Assembly (NCBI RefSeq): GCF_040096225.1 | Contig: NZ_JBBMFC010000018.1 | Coordinates: forward strand, 1 to 64,000 | Length of the DNA stretch: 64,000 nucleotides | Direction of reading: 5' to 3' | DNA from: Hominiventricola aquisgranensis | GTDB taxonomy: Bacteria > Bacillota > Clostridia > Lachnospirales > Lachnospiraceae | Part shown: piece by piece, positions 26,745 through 34,936 of the stretch | Layout: each line of letters opens with the position of its first letter | Position numbering within the stretch: the stretch's first letter is position 1 | Made by a program: the position numbers and the translations under genes | Notes under the pieces: generated by a model | The model's database searches: none | What the model was told of the DNA's origin: nothing | What the model saw: the letters and a program-made list of their open reading frames with translations, nothing else

Positions 26745-27665
26745 ATGAAATTTCAGATGAATTTTACCACATCGTATGATGATGTGATCCGCTTTACTTC
26801 GGCGGATGATTTGCAGCATTTTTATATGGAGCATGGCTGCACAGGACTGGAAGTCATGCCGCTTGGTTATTCTACGAAAGAGGCTCCGGATGTATATTTA
26901 CCAGCGGAAGAGTGCCCGCTGATCCGACCGGATATGGTAACAGGAATCCATTGCTGCTGCAGTGGAGACTGGATGAAGCGTAACCGACAGGAGCTGATCT
27001 GGCATTACCGCAAAGATCTTAATTATGCGGTCCGTATGGGTGCGGAATATGTAGTCTTTCATGTGGTGCAGGTGGATGATGAAGAGGGCCTTACCTACAA
27101 GACCAAACATACGGACCGGGAAGTGATTGAAGAAGCGGCTGATTTTATCAATGCGTTACTGGATGGGCAGCAGTATCCGTTCTGGTTTCTAATGGAAAAC
27201 CTATGGTGGCCAGGACTGACATTCTTACATCCAGAGGATACACAGGCACTTCTTGACAGAGTACACTATGAGAAAAAAGGCTTTATGCTGGATACTGGGC
27301 ATTTCCTTCATACAAATCTGGAGTTGAAGACACAGGAAGAAGGCGTGGAATATCTTCATAAGATGCTGGATGCGCATGAGAGTATGATTCCTTATATAAA
27401 GGGTATCCATCTTCAGCAGTCTCTGACCGGCGAGTATGTAAAACGATGGATTCAGTCGCCTCACGAATTTCCAGAGGATCCCATGGAGCGGTTCTGCAAA
27501 GTATATGAACATATCTTTCAGATCGACCGACATGAGCCATTTACAGCTAAAGGTGTGGAAGAGCTGGTGAGGCGGATCAATCCTTCATATGTAACGTATG
27601 AGTATATTACCAGAAGCAGGGAAGAGTTGTCAGCATATCTTCAGGCGGGAAGGCTTCGGTTATAA
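26745..27665 (+). CDS. TIM-barrel AP-endonuclease-2 family protein, probable cobamide-remodelling hydrolase (CbiR-like)
   Basis: 306 residues. The AP_endonuc_2/sugar-isomerase barrel is recognisable from GCTGLEVMPLGY, GIHCCCSGDW, GAEYVVFHVVQ, FLMENLWWPG, KKGFMLDTGHFLHTN and IKGIHLQQS, which supply the usual His/Glu/Asp metal ligands. This superfamily contains CbiR, a cobamide-remodelling enzyme that cleaves the lower-ligand loop of cobamides. Divergent placement next to a CbiZ-like gene with a cobalamin riboswitch 90 bases downstream makes that reading plausible. A generic xylose-isomerase-like enzyme remains possible. Confidence 0.6.
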   Translation: MKFQMNFTTSYDDVIRFTSADDLQHFYMEHGCTGLEVMPLGYSTKEAPDVYLPAEECPLIRPDMVTGIHCCCSGDWMKRNRQELIWHYRKDLNYAVRMGAEYVVFHVVQVDDEEGLTYKTKHTDREVIEEAADFINALLDGQQYPFWFLMENLWWPGLTFLHPEDTQALLDRVHYEKKGFMLDTGHFLHTNLELKTQEEGVEYLHKMLDAHESMIPYIKGIHLQQSLTGEYVKRWIQSPHEFPEDPMERFCKVYEHIFQIDRHEPFTAKGVEELVRRINPSYVTYEYITRSREELSAYLQAGRLRL

Positions 27666-27716
27666 ATTTTTGATTTAAGAATAATATAACAGAGAATTAA
27701 ATTATCAGATAATATA

Positions 27717-27745
27717 TTGACAAATCAGATAATAATTGTTATAAA
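27717..27745 (+). promoter_or_regulatory. Promoter for the second cobalamin riboswitch
   Basis: Perfect TTGACA (27717-27722), 17-base spacer, TATAAA (27740-27745), immediately upstream of the aptamer. Confidence 0.75.
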
Positions 27746-27750
27746 TAAAG

Positions 27751-27830
27751 AAAAGGAATCCAGTGGGAATCTGGAGCGGTGCATCACTGTGATAGTAGTT
27801 CATATTACTAGAGTCAGAGCCTAAAATAGA
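27751..27830 (+). promoter_or_regulatory. Second, compact cobalamin riboswitch
   Basis: Core elements GGAATCCAGTGGGAATCTGG, GCATCACTGTGATAG and a B12-box-like GAGTCAGAGCCT occur with near-minimal spacing, shorter than the 2306-2455 aptamer. It is followed by a strong terminator. Family resemblance is clear; the subclass, and which corrinoid it senses, are not. Confidence 0.75.
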
Positions 27831-27861
27831 AATTGCAGGTAATGTTTACGCACATACATTA

Positions 27862-27907
27862 GTTTGCAGACAAGTATTATTTATTGTATTTGTCTGCAAA
27901 CTTTTTT
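27862..27907 (+). terminator. Riboswitch terminator
   Basis: GTTTGCAGACAA (27862-27873) pairs perfectly with TTGTCTGCAAAC (27890-27901), followed by T6. Probable expression platform of the compact cobalamin riboswitch. Confidence 0.85.
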
Positions 27908-28039
27908 ATTCTTATAAACAAAATGGAATTTTATATGGGGGAGGGGTGATACCGGTGGGCTAATCAGATGGTGGATTGCGTACTTAAAGAAAGAAGGCGA
28001 AAAAATCAGTACTTAATATTTTGAGAGAAGGAGGTACAT

Positions 28040-28456
28040 ATGAAACGGCATTTATTTAAATCTATATTATCATTATTTCTCTGCTTATCAATGATACTGG
28101 TACCAATAAATGTTTATGCGGCTGGTGATACAGGAAATTCTGTTATTGAGACACCAAGTGGAAATATTATAATAACAGAATCGGACTCCATAAGAACGGC
28201 AGAAATGACTGATGCTGAAGGAAATATTATTAAAGCGATTTTTAATAAGCAAACACAAGAAGCACAAATTTATGTTAATGGAATTAAATCTAATTTCAAT
28301 AATACCTCCATCAAAAAGGCACCACCTGTTAGTGCAAGTGAGAAAGTGATTGGAAATTATAAGCGCAGATCCTCTATAGATACGTATGCGTATGCAACGT
28401 TAGATATAGAACAGACAATTGTATGGCAAGGATTAGCACAGACATCGTATGTTTGA
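28040..28456 (+). CDS. Small secreted protein behind a cobalamin riboswitch, possibly truncated
   Basis: 138 residues with a clear signal peptide (LSLFLCLSMILVPINVYA) and a short beta-rich stretch (TPSGNIIITESDSIRTAEMT). Homology is not recognised. AGAAGGAGG precedes the start. The frame ends soon after a TYAYATLDIEQ segment that looks as though it should continue, so the protein may be a shortened version of a longer secreted family. The riboswitch and terminator lie about 130 bases upstream with AT-rich filler between; whether they truly regulate this gene or an original downstream gene was lost is open. Confidence 0.55.
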   Translation: MKRHLFKSILSLFLCLSMILVPINVYAAGDTGNSVIETPSGNIIITESDSIRTAEMTDAEGNIIKAIFNKQTQEAQIYVNGIKSNFNNTSIKKAPPVSASEKVIGNYKRRSSIDTYAYATLDIEQTIVWQGLAQTSYV

Positions 28457-28580
28457 GCAGATGCAGACACTTCCCATGGGAGTATCTGCAATGAATTAAA
28501 TGTCAACGATTGTAAATGCTTGGATGAAGTGTACCCATTGTGTTGTTTGATGATTATTTGATTTTGTGAGATAACTGTGT

Positions 28581-28943
28581 ATGTTTTATTTTATAATTAT
28601 TGTAGTTATAATGATTCGTCTGTTGTGGCATATATGTAATTATTATTTTATAATAAAGCCAAAAAGAGAATATTCTATGGGCAGTGTAGTTCTTCTCTCG
28701 GGTTTTCTGTGTGCGAATTGTGTTCAAAGTAATATACAATTTTTGTTTTATACATGGACATATATGCCGAATGATTTTGACATAATAAAAATCATTTTTT
28801 GCATAGCAATTATATTAGAAGCAATATTTTCCTTATGGTATTGTAAAAGCAAGGTAAACCGGAAGGGAGCTTCATTTCCGTATTACCTCAATATTATTGG
28901 TTGTGTAATCACGATTCTTCTTTTCTTATATTTTTTTAAATAG
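28581..28943 (+). CDS. Small integral membrane protein of unknown function
   Basis: 120 residues with three or four membrane helices (FYFIIIVVIMIRLLWHICNYY, MGSVVLLSGFLCANCV, IIKIIFCIAIILEAIFSLW, YYLNIIGCVITILLFLYFF) separated by short charged loops. No strong ribosome site is seen, but the stop is followed directly by a good terminator, supporting a real transcript. AT-rich like the surrounding accessory DNA. Confidence 0.5.
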   Translation: MFYFIIIVVIMIRLLWHICNYYFIIKPKREYSMGSVVLLSGFLCANCVQSNIQFLFYTWTYMPNDFDIIKIIFCIAIILEAIFSLWYCKSKVNRKGASFPYYLNIIGCVITILLFLYFFK

Positions 28944-28944
28944 T

Positions 28945-28982
28945 AAAAACTGGGTAGTGAAAGATATACTGCCCAGTTTTTA
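28945..28982 (+). terminator. Intrinsic terminator
   Basis: AAAACTGGGTAGT pairs with ACTGCCCAGTTTT and runs into T5, right after the membrane-protein stop. On the minus strand the same stem could end a short decayed frame at 29005-29080 (ending ...LLDLLFRQE) that looks like a gene tail. Confidence 0.75.
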
Positions 28983-29083
28983 TTTCAATGGTTCTTTTAA
29001 AATTATTCTTGTCTGAATAATAAATCAAGTAATTTGCGATCTTCCTCAGAACTGATGATGTATTTAGATCCAAGCAGTGGAAT

Positions 29084-29194
29084 ATACCATTAGAAGTAAC
29101 GTTGTATAGAATACCATTAAAATTACTTGTATTAAATGTAAAATTATGGTACGTTAATATTATTAAAAGAAACGGTGGTTTGTTTTAATGGTAT
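29084..29194. repeat. Repeat cluster upstream of the serine recombinase, candidate res site
   Basis: ATACCATTAGAA (29084) and ATACCATTAAAA (29111) are direct copies 27 bases apart. TTTTAATGGTAT (29183-29194) is the exact inverse of the second. Three related half-sites in 110 bases just before a resolvase-type gene resemble resolvase subsites, or an operator for autoregulation. Confidence 0.45.
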
Positions 29195-29253
29195 CATATG
29201 AATCTATAACATATTACAGATCATTTTAGGGATGAGAATGGAGTAGTTGCAGT

Positions 29254-29997
29254 ATGGGAAAGCTATATGGGTACTGTCGAATAAGTACAAGAAACCAGAG
29301 TATCGAGCGGCAGGTGAGAAATATTTTAAGAGTCTATCCGGAAGCTATAATTATAAAGGAGATTTATACGGGTACCAGTTTTGATAGACCTGAATGGAAC
29401 AAGTTAATGCGGACTATACAGGATGATGATGGAATCGTATTTGATGAGGTATCTCGTATGGGTCGAAACGCTGCGGAAGGTTTTGATATATATAAAGATA
29501 TGTTTGAACGGGGAATCAATTTAATATATCTTAAGGAATCACATATCAATACGGAAAGCTATAGGGAATCGATGCAAAGCGTTATTGACATGGAAATTCA
29601 GTCCGGGAATCCTGATGCGGATGAACTGGTCAATTCGATTGTAAAAGCTGTAAAACGCTTTGCGCTGAGCAAAGTTGAGAAAGATATATACCGTGCCTTT
29701 GAGCAAGCCGAAAAAGAAGTCGATTATTTACATCGGCGTACAAAAGAAGGTATTGAAATGGCTCGGCTCAATGGAAAGCAGATCGGGCTGAAAAAGGGGA
29801 CTAAGCTTGTGACTCGGAAATCAATTGAGGCTAAACGAGCGATTCAGAAATACAATAAGACATTTGGCGGTCCTCTTAACAATATTGAAACGATAAGGCA
29901 GATTGGGATATCTGAAACTACATTTTACAAATATCGGAAGGAGATTATAGAGGAATTGCTCGTGAAGCAAGAGGGTGCTCAAAAGGATTCATGTTGA
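29254..29997 (+). CDS. Serine recombinase of the resolvase/invertase family
   Basis: 247 residues. The N-terminal catalytic domain opens with LYGYCRISTRNQ (nucleophile Ser in YxRxST), then TGTSFDRPEWNKLM and IVFDEVSRMGRNAAEG, corresponding to the conserved Asp/Arg motifs. A C-terminal helix-turn-helix (ETIRQIGISETTFYKYRKEI) binds DNA. Between them is an unusual Asp/Glu/Arg-rich insert (about 115-165). Its own repeat cluster lies directly upstream. No transposon partner is seen. Confidence 0.85.
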   Translation: MGKLYGYCRISTRNQSIERQVRNILRVYPEAIIIKEIYTGTSFDRPEWNKLMRTIQDDDGIVFDEVSRMGRNAAEGFDIYKDMFERGINLIYLKESHINTESYRESMQSVIDMEIQSGNPDADELVNSIVKAVKRFALSKVEKDIYRAFEQAEKEVDYLHRRTKEGIEMARLNGKQIGLKKGTKLVTRKSIEAKRAIQKYNKTFGGPLNNIETIRQIGISETTFYKYRKEIIEELLVKQEGAQKDSC

Positions 29998-30072
29998 TAC
30001 AATTGGAGCATCGTCAGTATGTATATTACAGTAGGAAGTTTTCGTTTATAGTTGTTGCTCACTGAAAATCTA

Positions 30073-30101
30073 TTGACAAGACATGAAATGATTATTATAA
30101 T
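30073..30101 (+). promoter_or_regulatory. Consensus promoter of the AbiE locus
   Basis: TTGACA (30073-30078), 17-base spacer, TATAAT (30096-30101): a perfect sigma-A consensus. Confidence 0.8.
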
Positions 30102-30110
30102 TTAAATAAA

Positions 30111-30137
30111 ATTCGGCAAAAGAATAAAATGCCGAAT
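30111..30137. repeat. Inverted repeat at the AbiE transcription start, likely autoregulatory operator
   Basis: ATTCGGCA and TGCCGAAT are perfect 8-bp arms 11 bases apart, just downstream of the -10 box. AbiEi antitoxins are known to repress their own promoter through inverted repeats, and the position fits. Confidence 0.5.
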
Positions 30138-30190
30138 AACATTTGAATTATTTCTATGGATTTGGATATACTGGAATTGAGGTGAGCAAT

Positions 30191-30778
30191 ATGACAAATA
30201 CAGTACAGATTCCAAATGACCAAATGATTTTTTCAGTTCAAGAGCTGAAAGATAAAGGTTTTTCATATTATAAAATTAATCAGATGGTTGATAAGGGAAT
30301 CCTAATAAAACTAAATAAAAAATATTATGAAAATGTAAATTTTGATGGTGAGGAATCGGATTTCTACTATGCCTATGCATTTGTACCAGATGGAGTAGTT
30401 TGTCTGCTGAGTGCAGCTGTGTATTATAATCTGTCGACTTATCGCCCGGATGCCATTGATGTAGCAATTCCGAGAAAAGCAAAGGTATCAACTCTACCGG
30501 ATTGGCCGGAACTGAATGTATGTTATTTTACAGATAACCGATTTGATGTTGGTATCGTGACCGTAGAGGATGGAAATAACCGATTTCGTATATATGATAT
30601 TGAGAAAACTGTTGTTGACATCGTTTTCTACAGAGAAAAAATCGGAATTGAAGAAACGAAAGAAGTTCTTACAACCTATCTTCATCGGAGTGACCGTAAT
30701 CTGAATAGACTAATCAGATATGCGGAGATGCTTAAATGTGGGGATGTAATGAAAATGTATCTGGAGGTGCTGGTATGA
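30191..30778 (+). CDS. abiEi: Type IV toxin-antitoxin system antitoxin, AbiEi family
   Basis: 195 residues. An N-terminal winged-helix (FSVQELKDKGFSYYKINQMVDKGILIKLNKKYY) is followed by the AbiEi core (VCLLSAAVYYNLSTYRPDAIDVAIPRKAK, FRIYDIEKTVVDIVFYREKIG). The start at 30191 has GAGGTG 6 bases upstream; a TTG in frame at 30143 lacks one. It represses the operon and neutralises the AbiEii nucleotidyltransferase without direct binding in the studied systems. Its TGA overlaps the toxin ATG. Confidence 0.85.
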   Translation: MTNTVQIPNDQMIFSVQELKDKGFSYYKINQMVDKGILIKLNKKYYENVNFDGEESDFYYAYAFVPDGVVCLLSAAVYYNLSTYRPDAIDVAIPRKAKVSTLPDWPELNVCYFTDNRFDVGIVTVEDGNNRFRIYDIEKTVVDIVFYREKIGIEETKEVLTTYLHRSDRNLNRLIRYAEMLKCGDVMKMYLEVLV

Positions 30779-31670
30779 CAAACGCTATATCGGTAAAGGA
30801 CAGATTAAAGAAACAAGCGATAGAAGATGGAAAGACTATGCAGGATAAGCTGGTCACCTATGGTTTGGAGAGAACAATATATAGATTATCTGTTTCAAAT
30901 TATGTGGAGAGATTTACACTAAAGGGCGGTATTTTCTTGTATGCACTATTTGATGGAGAGTATGCTCGTGCAACAATGGATATTGATCTTTTGGCACAAC
31001 GAATTCCAAATGATGCAGAAGAAATGAAGAAAGTATTTAATGACATTTTTCTATAGAGTGCGATGATGCGTTACGATTTGATCTGAATACGCTTGAGGTC
31101 ATCAATATAACTGAATTCAAGGAGTATCAAGGAGTAAATGTATCCGTTATGGGATATCTGGACAGAACCAAGGTCCCGGTATCAATAGATATTGGTTTTG
31201 GGGATATGGTGTATCCAGAAAGAGTGAAAATGAAGTTCCCGGTTCTGTTGGACATGGAAGTTCCGGAGATATATGCTTATTCGATTTATTCTGTCATAGC
31301 AGAAAAATTTGAAGCATTTGTTTCGCTAGGGCTTGTAAATGGCAGATATAAGGATTTCTATGATATTTATGTTTTGGCCGACAGCTATGATCTTGATGGC
31401 ATGGAATTAATGAAGGCGATTGTAGAGACATTTACTCATCGAGAAACCAATTTTGACGATATTGCAGCCTTTGATGATAATTTTACCAAGGATGAGACCA
31501 GGCAGCGGAGATGGAGAGCCTTTATCAAAAAGAAGAAAGCACTGGTGAAAGTAGAATTTGAAGAAACAATGCAACTATTAAAAGAATTATTACTGCCCAT
31601 TGTGGATTCAATTCATAACAATAATTCCTTCGAGCAGACATGGAGCAAAGAAACAAAAAGCTGGAGGTGA
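30775..31670 (+). pseudogene. abiEii: AbiEii nucleotidyltransferase toxin, interrupted by a frameshift
   Basis: The first frame (30775-31056) gives the nucleotidyltransferase motifs LKGGIFLYALF and ATMDIDLLAQ, then stops after NDIFL. One base added to the T5 run at 31046-31050 would restore NDIFSIECDDALRF and join the second frame, which carries YSVIAEKFEAFVSLG and NGRYKDFYDIYVL to 31670. All family motifs are present across the two pieces (about 298 residues if joined). This is either an inactivated toxin, slippage-dependent phase variation, or a sequencing error in a homopolymer. Confidence 0.8.
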
Positions 31671-31750
31671 GTACATAAAATTAGCAATAGGAATCGTGTG
31701 AAAAATATCTTCTGCTTTTTTGGTTTCTGCTTTTTGCTAAAGTTACACTT

Positions 31751-32581
31751 ATGATGCAACGTGATGAAAATGGACAGATTATCAAGGAGTCCGTTATTAA
31801 ATTTGATTTGCGCGGTGAACTTGGCGTTGCTGTGGAATTGTGTAAACAGGCTGTTCCAGTAATTGCTAATGAGTGTATGGTGCGCGTATTTTATAAGGCA
31901 TCTTGCAATGGAAATGAAAGAAAATAGTGTAAGTTGTCTTGCAGACATGAAAAAGATTGATTGGAATTCTGTTAAGCCTGTCAATAATCCAACAATTACA
32001 CGTATGTTGATTGTTTCAACGGGAGTATTTACTGCACTTGATGTTGGTGAGGCAATTGCAACTAAAAAGTATTGGGTGTCTATTAAATTATGTTGGCGTG
32101 GGAAGATTTGCGGTTGCTATTGGTTCTGATGTGAGTTGGGGACTTAAAGTTCGAAACGTTAAAAAGGTTCGAGATGTGTATGAGAACATAAGGTATCAGA
32201 CATTCAGAAAAGCTGATGTAGATATTTATAAAAGAATAGGAACAGATATGGATATACAGATGGATAAATTCGGTCGCTCATTAGAGCAGACGGAAATACT
32301 TTATAATCTTGAATATTACAAGACACTTGATGATATAGAACACACCAATATTCCTATAACTGGAGAAAGTGTTAAAGAACTGAAAACTACATGGCTCCAG
32401 GAATGGACGAAAAGGTCTTGTGGAACTAAGATTAAAGAAAGACGTTACAAAGGGTAAAGAGAAAAAAGCTATTGCTGAATCTATAAAAAAGGCAGAAGAA
32501 TCTGTGGAGGCAATGAAGGTTGCTCGAAAAAATATGCTAAAGTATAATAGCTCTTTTGCTGAAGGTATGCAGATACAATGA
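31751..32581 (+). pseudogene. Decayed gene of unknown family with multiple frameshifts
   Basis: Frame pieces follow one another in order: MMQRDENGQIIKESVIKFDL... (31751-), then METKENS-like to ATKKYWV, then INYVGVGRFAVAIGSDVSWGL through YKRIGTDMDIQMD (to about 32457), and last AIAESIKKAEESVEAMKVARK ending at 32581. At least three frame changes separate them. The composition suggests one former protein of about 270 residues. I cannot name it. It lies between the AbiE locus and the RNA-repair operon. Confidence 0.55.
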
Positions 32582-32616
32582 TAAATTGCATCCGGGAAAA
32601 GTTAGGAGGCGAAACC

Positions 32617-33852
32617 ATGGCATACAGCGAATTAATCAAAAATTTTAATAAGATACGAGATTACATGCGGGATTTTTATGTCTATGGTTTCAAGAGCCGG
32701 GATGATTATACGAAAAAAAGTACCAGGTCTTATGACGACGAGAAACGTCGGATAGAGAGCTGGCTTGGTGACTATATGAAATTCCATCAGACCGTTGATG
32801 GTAAGAATGTATTTTTGTCAATTGATAGCAGAGTAACCAGACACAATCCACTTTATAAGGCATGGAAGACAAAGAGTTTTACAGATGGAGATATTACTCT
32901 TCATTTTATTGTTATGGATATTCTTTCTGCGAGACAAGAACTATCGCTTGGAGAGATCGCATATCAGGTAGACGAATATCTGTCTGTTTTTGGACATGCA
33001 AGAGTATTTGATGCTTCTACGATCAGGAAAAAACTCAACGAATATGTAAAAGAAGGATTGCTGCTAACGAGAAAGAACGGTAAGACAATGTTATACCGTC
33101 GCGCAGAAGAGTTTGAAATTCCAAGTAGGGATGTTTTGGATTTCTTTTCAGAAACCGCACCATGTGGTGTGCTTGGATCTTTTTTGGAAGATAAAACAAA
33201 TGATATTGCTGATCATTTTGTATTCAAACATCATTATATAACTAGTGCATTGGACTGCGAAGTTTTGTGCATGATACTGAAAGCAATTCATGAAAAAAGA
33301 AATATAACAGTCGAGATGATTAATCGTAAAAAAGATCGCATTACGGAAACGAATGTTGTTCCTCTTCAAGTGATGATCAGTGTACAGAATGGGAGACAGT
33401 ATATGATGGCTTATGCTCCATATTTTAAACGAATAACAGCGTATCGTCTTGATAATATTGTGACTGTTAAAAATGGTGACGTTGCAGATCGGTTTGATGA
33501 ATTAAGAGATAAACTGAGTAAAATGCAGCAACATATGTGGGGAGTCGCTACAGACAGTCGATCAGGAAATCGAATAGAACATATTGAATTTACAGTTCAA
33601 TATGATGATGGAGAACAGCATATACCAAGGCGATTGGAGAGGGAGAAACGAATCGGTCAATTGGAGTACATGGATGAGCATACATGTCGTTTTTCTGCTG
33701 ATGTTTATGATGCAAGCGAATTGATTCCATGGATACGTACGTTTATCTGCCGAATCACAGATATTTCAATTTCTAATAAGGCGTTGGAAACACAGTTTAA
33801 AGAAGACTTGCAGGCGATGTATGAAATGTATGGATTGAAAGAGGAGGAATGA
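32617..33852 (+). CDS. WYL-domain transcriptional regulator
   Basis: 411 residues. A winged-helix region (LSLGEIAYQVDEYL, FDASTIRKKLNEYVKEGLLLTRK) is followed by a WYL domain (about 215-300; EKRNITVEMINRKKDRI, VVPLQVMISVQNGRQYMMAYA, RITAYRLDNIVTV) and a C-terminal extension. WYL proteins sense ligands, possibly nucleic acids, and control defence or repair operons. Start 32617 follows AGGAGG at 7 bases. The stop precedes the second WYL-like gene by only 2 bases, then RtcB follows. It is probably the operon's regulator. Confidence 0.8.
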   Translation: MAYSELIKNFNKIRDYMRDFYVYGFKSRDDYTKKSTRSYDDEKRRIESWLGDYMKFHQTVDGKNVFLSIDSRVTRHNPLYKAWKTKSFTDGDITLHFIVMDILSARQELSLGEIAYQVDEYLSVFGHARVFDASTIRKKLNEYVKEGLLLTRKNGKTMLYRRAEEFEIPSRDVLDFFSETAPCGVLGSFLEDKTNDIADHFVFKHHYITSALDCEVLCMILKAIHEKRNITVEMINRKKDRITETNVVPLQVMISVQNGRQYMMAYAPYFKRITAYRLDNIVTVKNGDVADRFDELRDKLSKMQQHMWGVATDSRSGNRIEHIEFTVQYDDGEQHIPRRLEREKRIGQLEYMDEHTCRFSADVYDASELIPWIRTFICRITDISISNKALETQFKEDLQAMYEMYGLKEEE

Positions 33853-33854
33853 TT

Positions 33855-34766
33855 ATGCTGTTTCATGAAATTTACAGTACATATTTTCAAACCGTTGCAA
33901 AAATCTTGACAGAAGCGGTAGAGCATCCGCTTACGACTGAAGAAATCAACGCAATCATTCAGGATTATGCATTTGAAGAAAGTATATTGAATATTCCGAA
34001 GGCTTTGGGAATGGCACATTGGCAATTATTGAAAGAAGATGGAGCAACCATTCTCAGAAAGAATCCAACGATGCCACTCACAATTTTGCAGAAACGCTGG
34101 ATTAATGCAATTGCATTAGATCCGAGAATACGTTTGTTTATGGATCAGCCAGTTGTATTTCCGGATGTTGAACCGTTATTTCTTCCGGAAGATATTTATG
34201 TCTTTGATAAGTATTTAGATGGTGATCCGTACGAGAATCCAGAATATATTCAGAACTTTCGGTTAATATTGGATGCGATCAAGCATCAATATCCGATACA
34301 AATCAGCATTACCAATCGTCATGGAAAACGAATAACAACCAGAACGATTCCTGAATATCTGGAATATTCCGAGAAAGATGATAAATTCCGGTTAATTGGA
34401 ACAGGAAGCAAACTGGGAAATACGATCAATCTTGGAAGAATCACTTCTTGTGAAAAGTGTGAGAATGAACAAGGCGAAAAAATTGGGAAAAGAAAGCTGC
34501 CACAGCCGCGAAAAGTGATATTTGAACTGGTTGATGATAGGAATGCTTTGGAACGTGTTCTGATGCACTTCGCACATTTTGAAAAACAAGTCGAGAAAAT
34601 AGATGAGCAGAAGTATCAAGTTACGTTGTACTATGACAAAGAGGACGAAACAGAGGTTATAATTCGTGTACTTTCATTTGGACCAATGCTTTACGTTGTA
34701 AAGCCCGTGGCATTTATTCATTTAATAAAGGACAGATTGTCAGATCAAAAAAGTTGTGGACTGTAA
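33855..34766 (+). CDS. Second, divergent WYL-like protein
   Basis: 303 residues. The C-terminal half reads like a WYL domain plus WCX extension (YPIQISITNRHGKRITTRTIPEYLEYSEKDDKFRLIGTG split over about 155-200; EVIIRVLSFGPMLYVVKP near the end). The N-terminal half is helical without an obvious winged helix. With AGGAGG placed as it is, ATG at 33855 (7-base spacing) is preferred over 33849 (1 base). Two adjacent WYL proteins may form a heteromeric sensor. Confidence 0.65.
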   Translation: MLFHEIYSTYFQTVAKILTEAVEHPLTTEEINAIIQDYAFEESILNIPKALGMAHWQLLKEDGATILRKNPTMPLTILQKRWINAIALDPRIRLFMDQPVVFPDVEPLFLPEDIYVFDKYLDGDPYENPEYIQNFRLILDAIKHQYPIQISITNRHGKRITTRTIPEYLEYSEKDDKFRLIGTGSKLGNTINLGRITSCEKCENEQGEKIGKRKLPQPRKVIFELVDDRNALERVLMHFAHFEKQVEKIDEQKYQVTLYYDKEDETEVIIRVLSFGPMLYVVKPVAFIHLIKDRLSDQKSCGL

Positions 34767-34784
34767 AGGTTCGCAACTTTTTTT
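34747..34784 (+). terminator. Terminator-like hairpin across the WYL2 stop codon
   Basis: AAAAAAGTTG pairs with CAACTTTTTT with a 17-base loop that contains the stop codon, followed by more T. It lies between the regulators and the RtcB/RlaP genes and could make expression of the repair genes conditional on readthrough. Confidence 0.5.
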
Positions 34785-34815
34785 CCATGATAAAAAGAAA
34801 CGGAAGAGATAAACT

Positions 34816-34935
34816 ATGGATCATAGCACAACACGTGAGGGACAAGTTCTTGCAGGTGGACTTAAGATCCACTTTGCAGGATATGGTTGTCGTAACAGCT
34901 GTCAGGCGTGGTTTGTTGAGAAAGGAGACGTATGA
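34816..34935 (+). CDS. Small 39-residue reading frame coupled to rtcB
   Basis: ATG at 34816 opens MDHSTTREGQVLAGGLKIHF..., containing Gly/Cys/Asn-rich AGYGCRNSC, and ends TGA at 34933-34935, one base before the rtcB ATG. The rtcB ribosome site (AAAGGAG) lies inside its last codons. Weak purine-rich sequence (GGAAGAGA) precedes it. The tight junction suggests translational coupling; no family is recognised. Confidence 0.4.
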   Translation: MDHSTTREGQVLAGGLKIHFAGYGCRNSCQAWFVEKGDV

Positions 34936-34936
34936 A

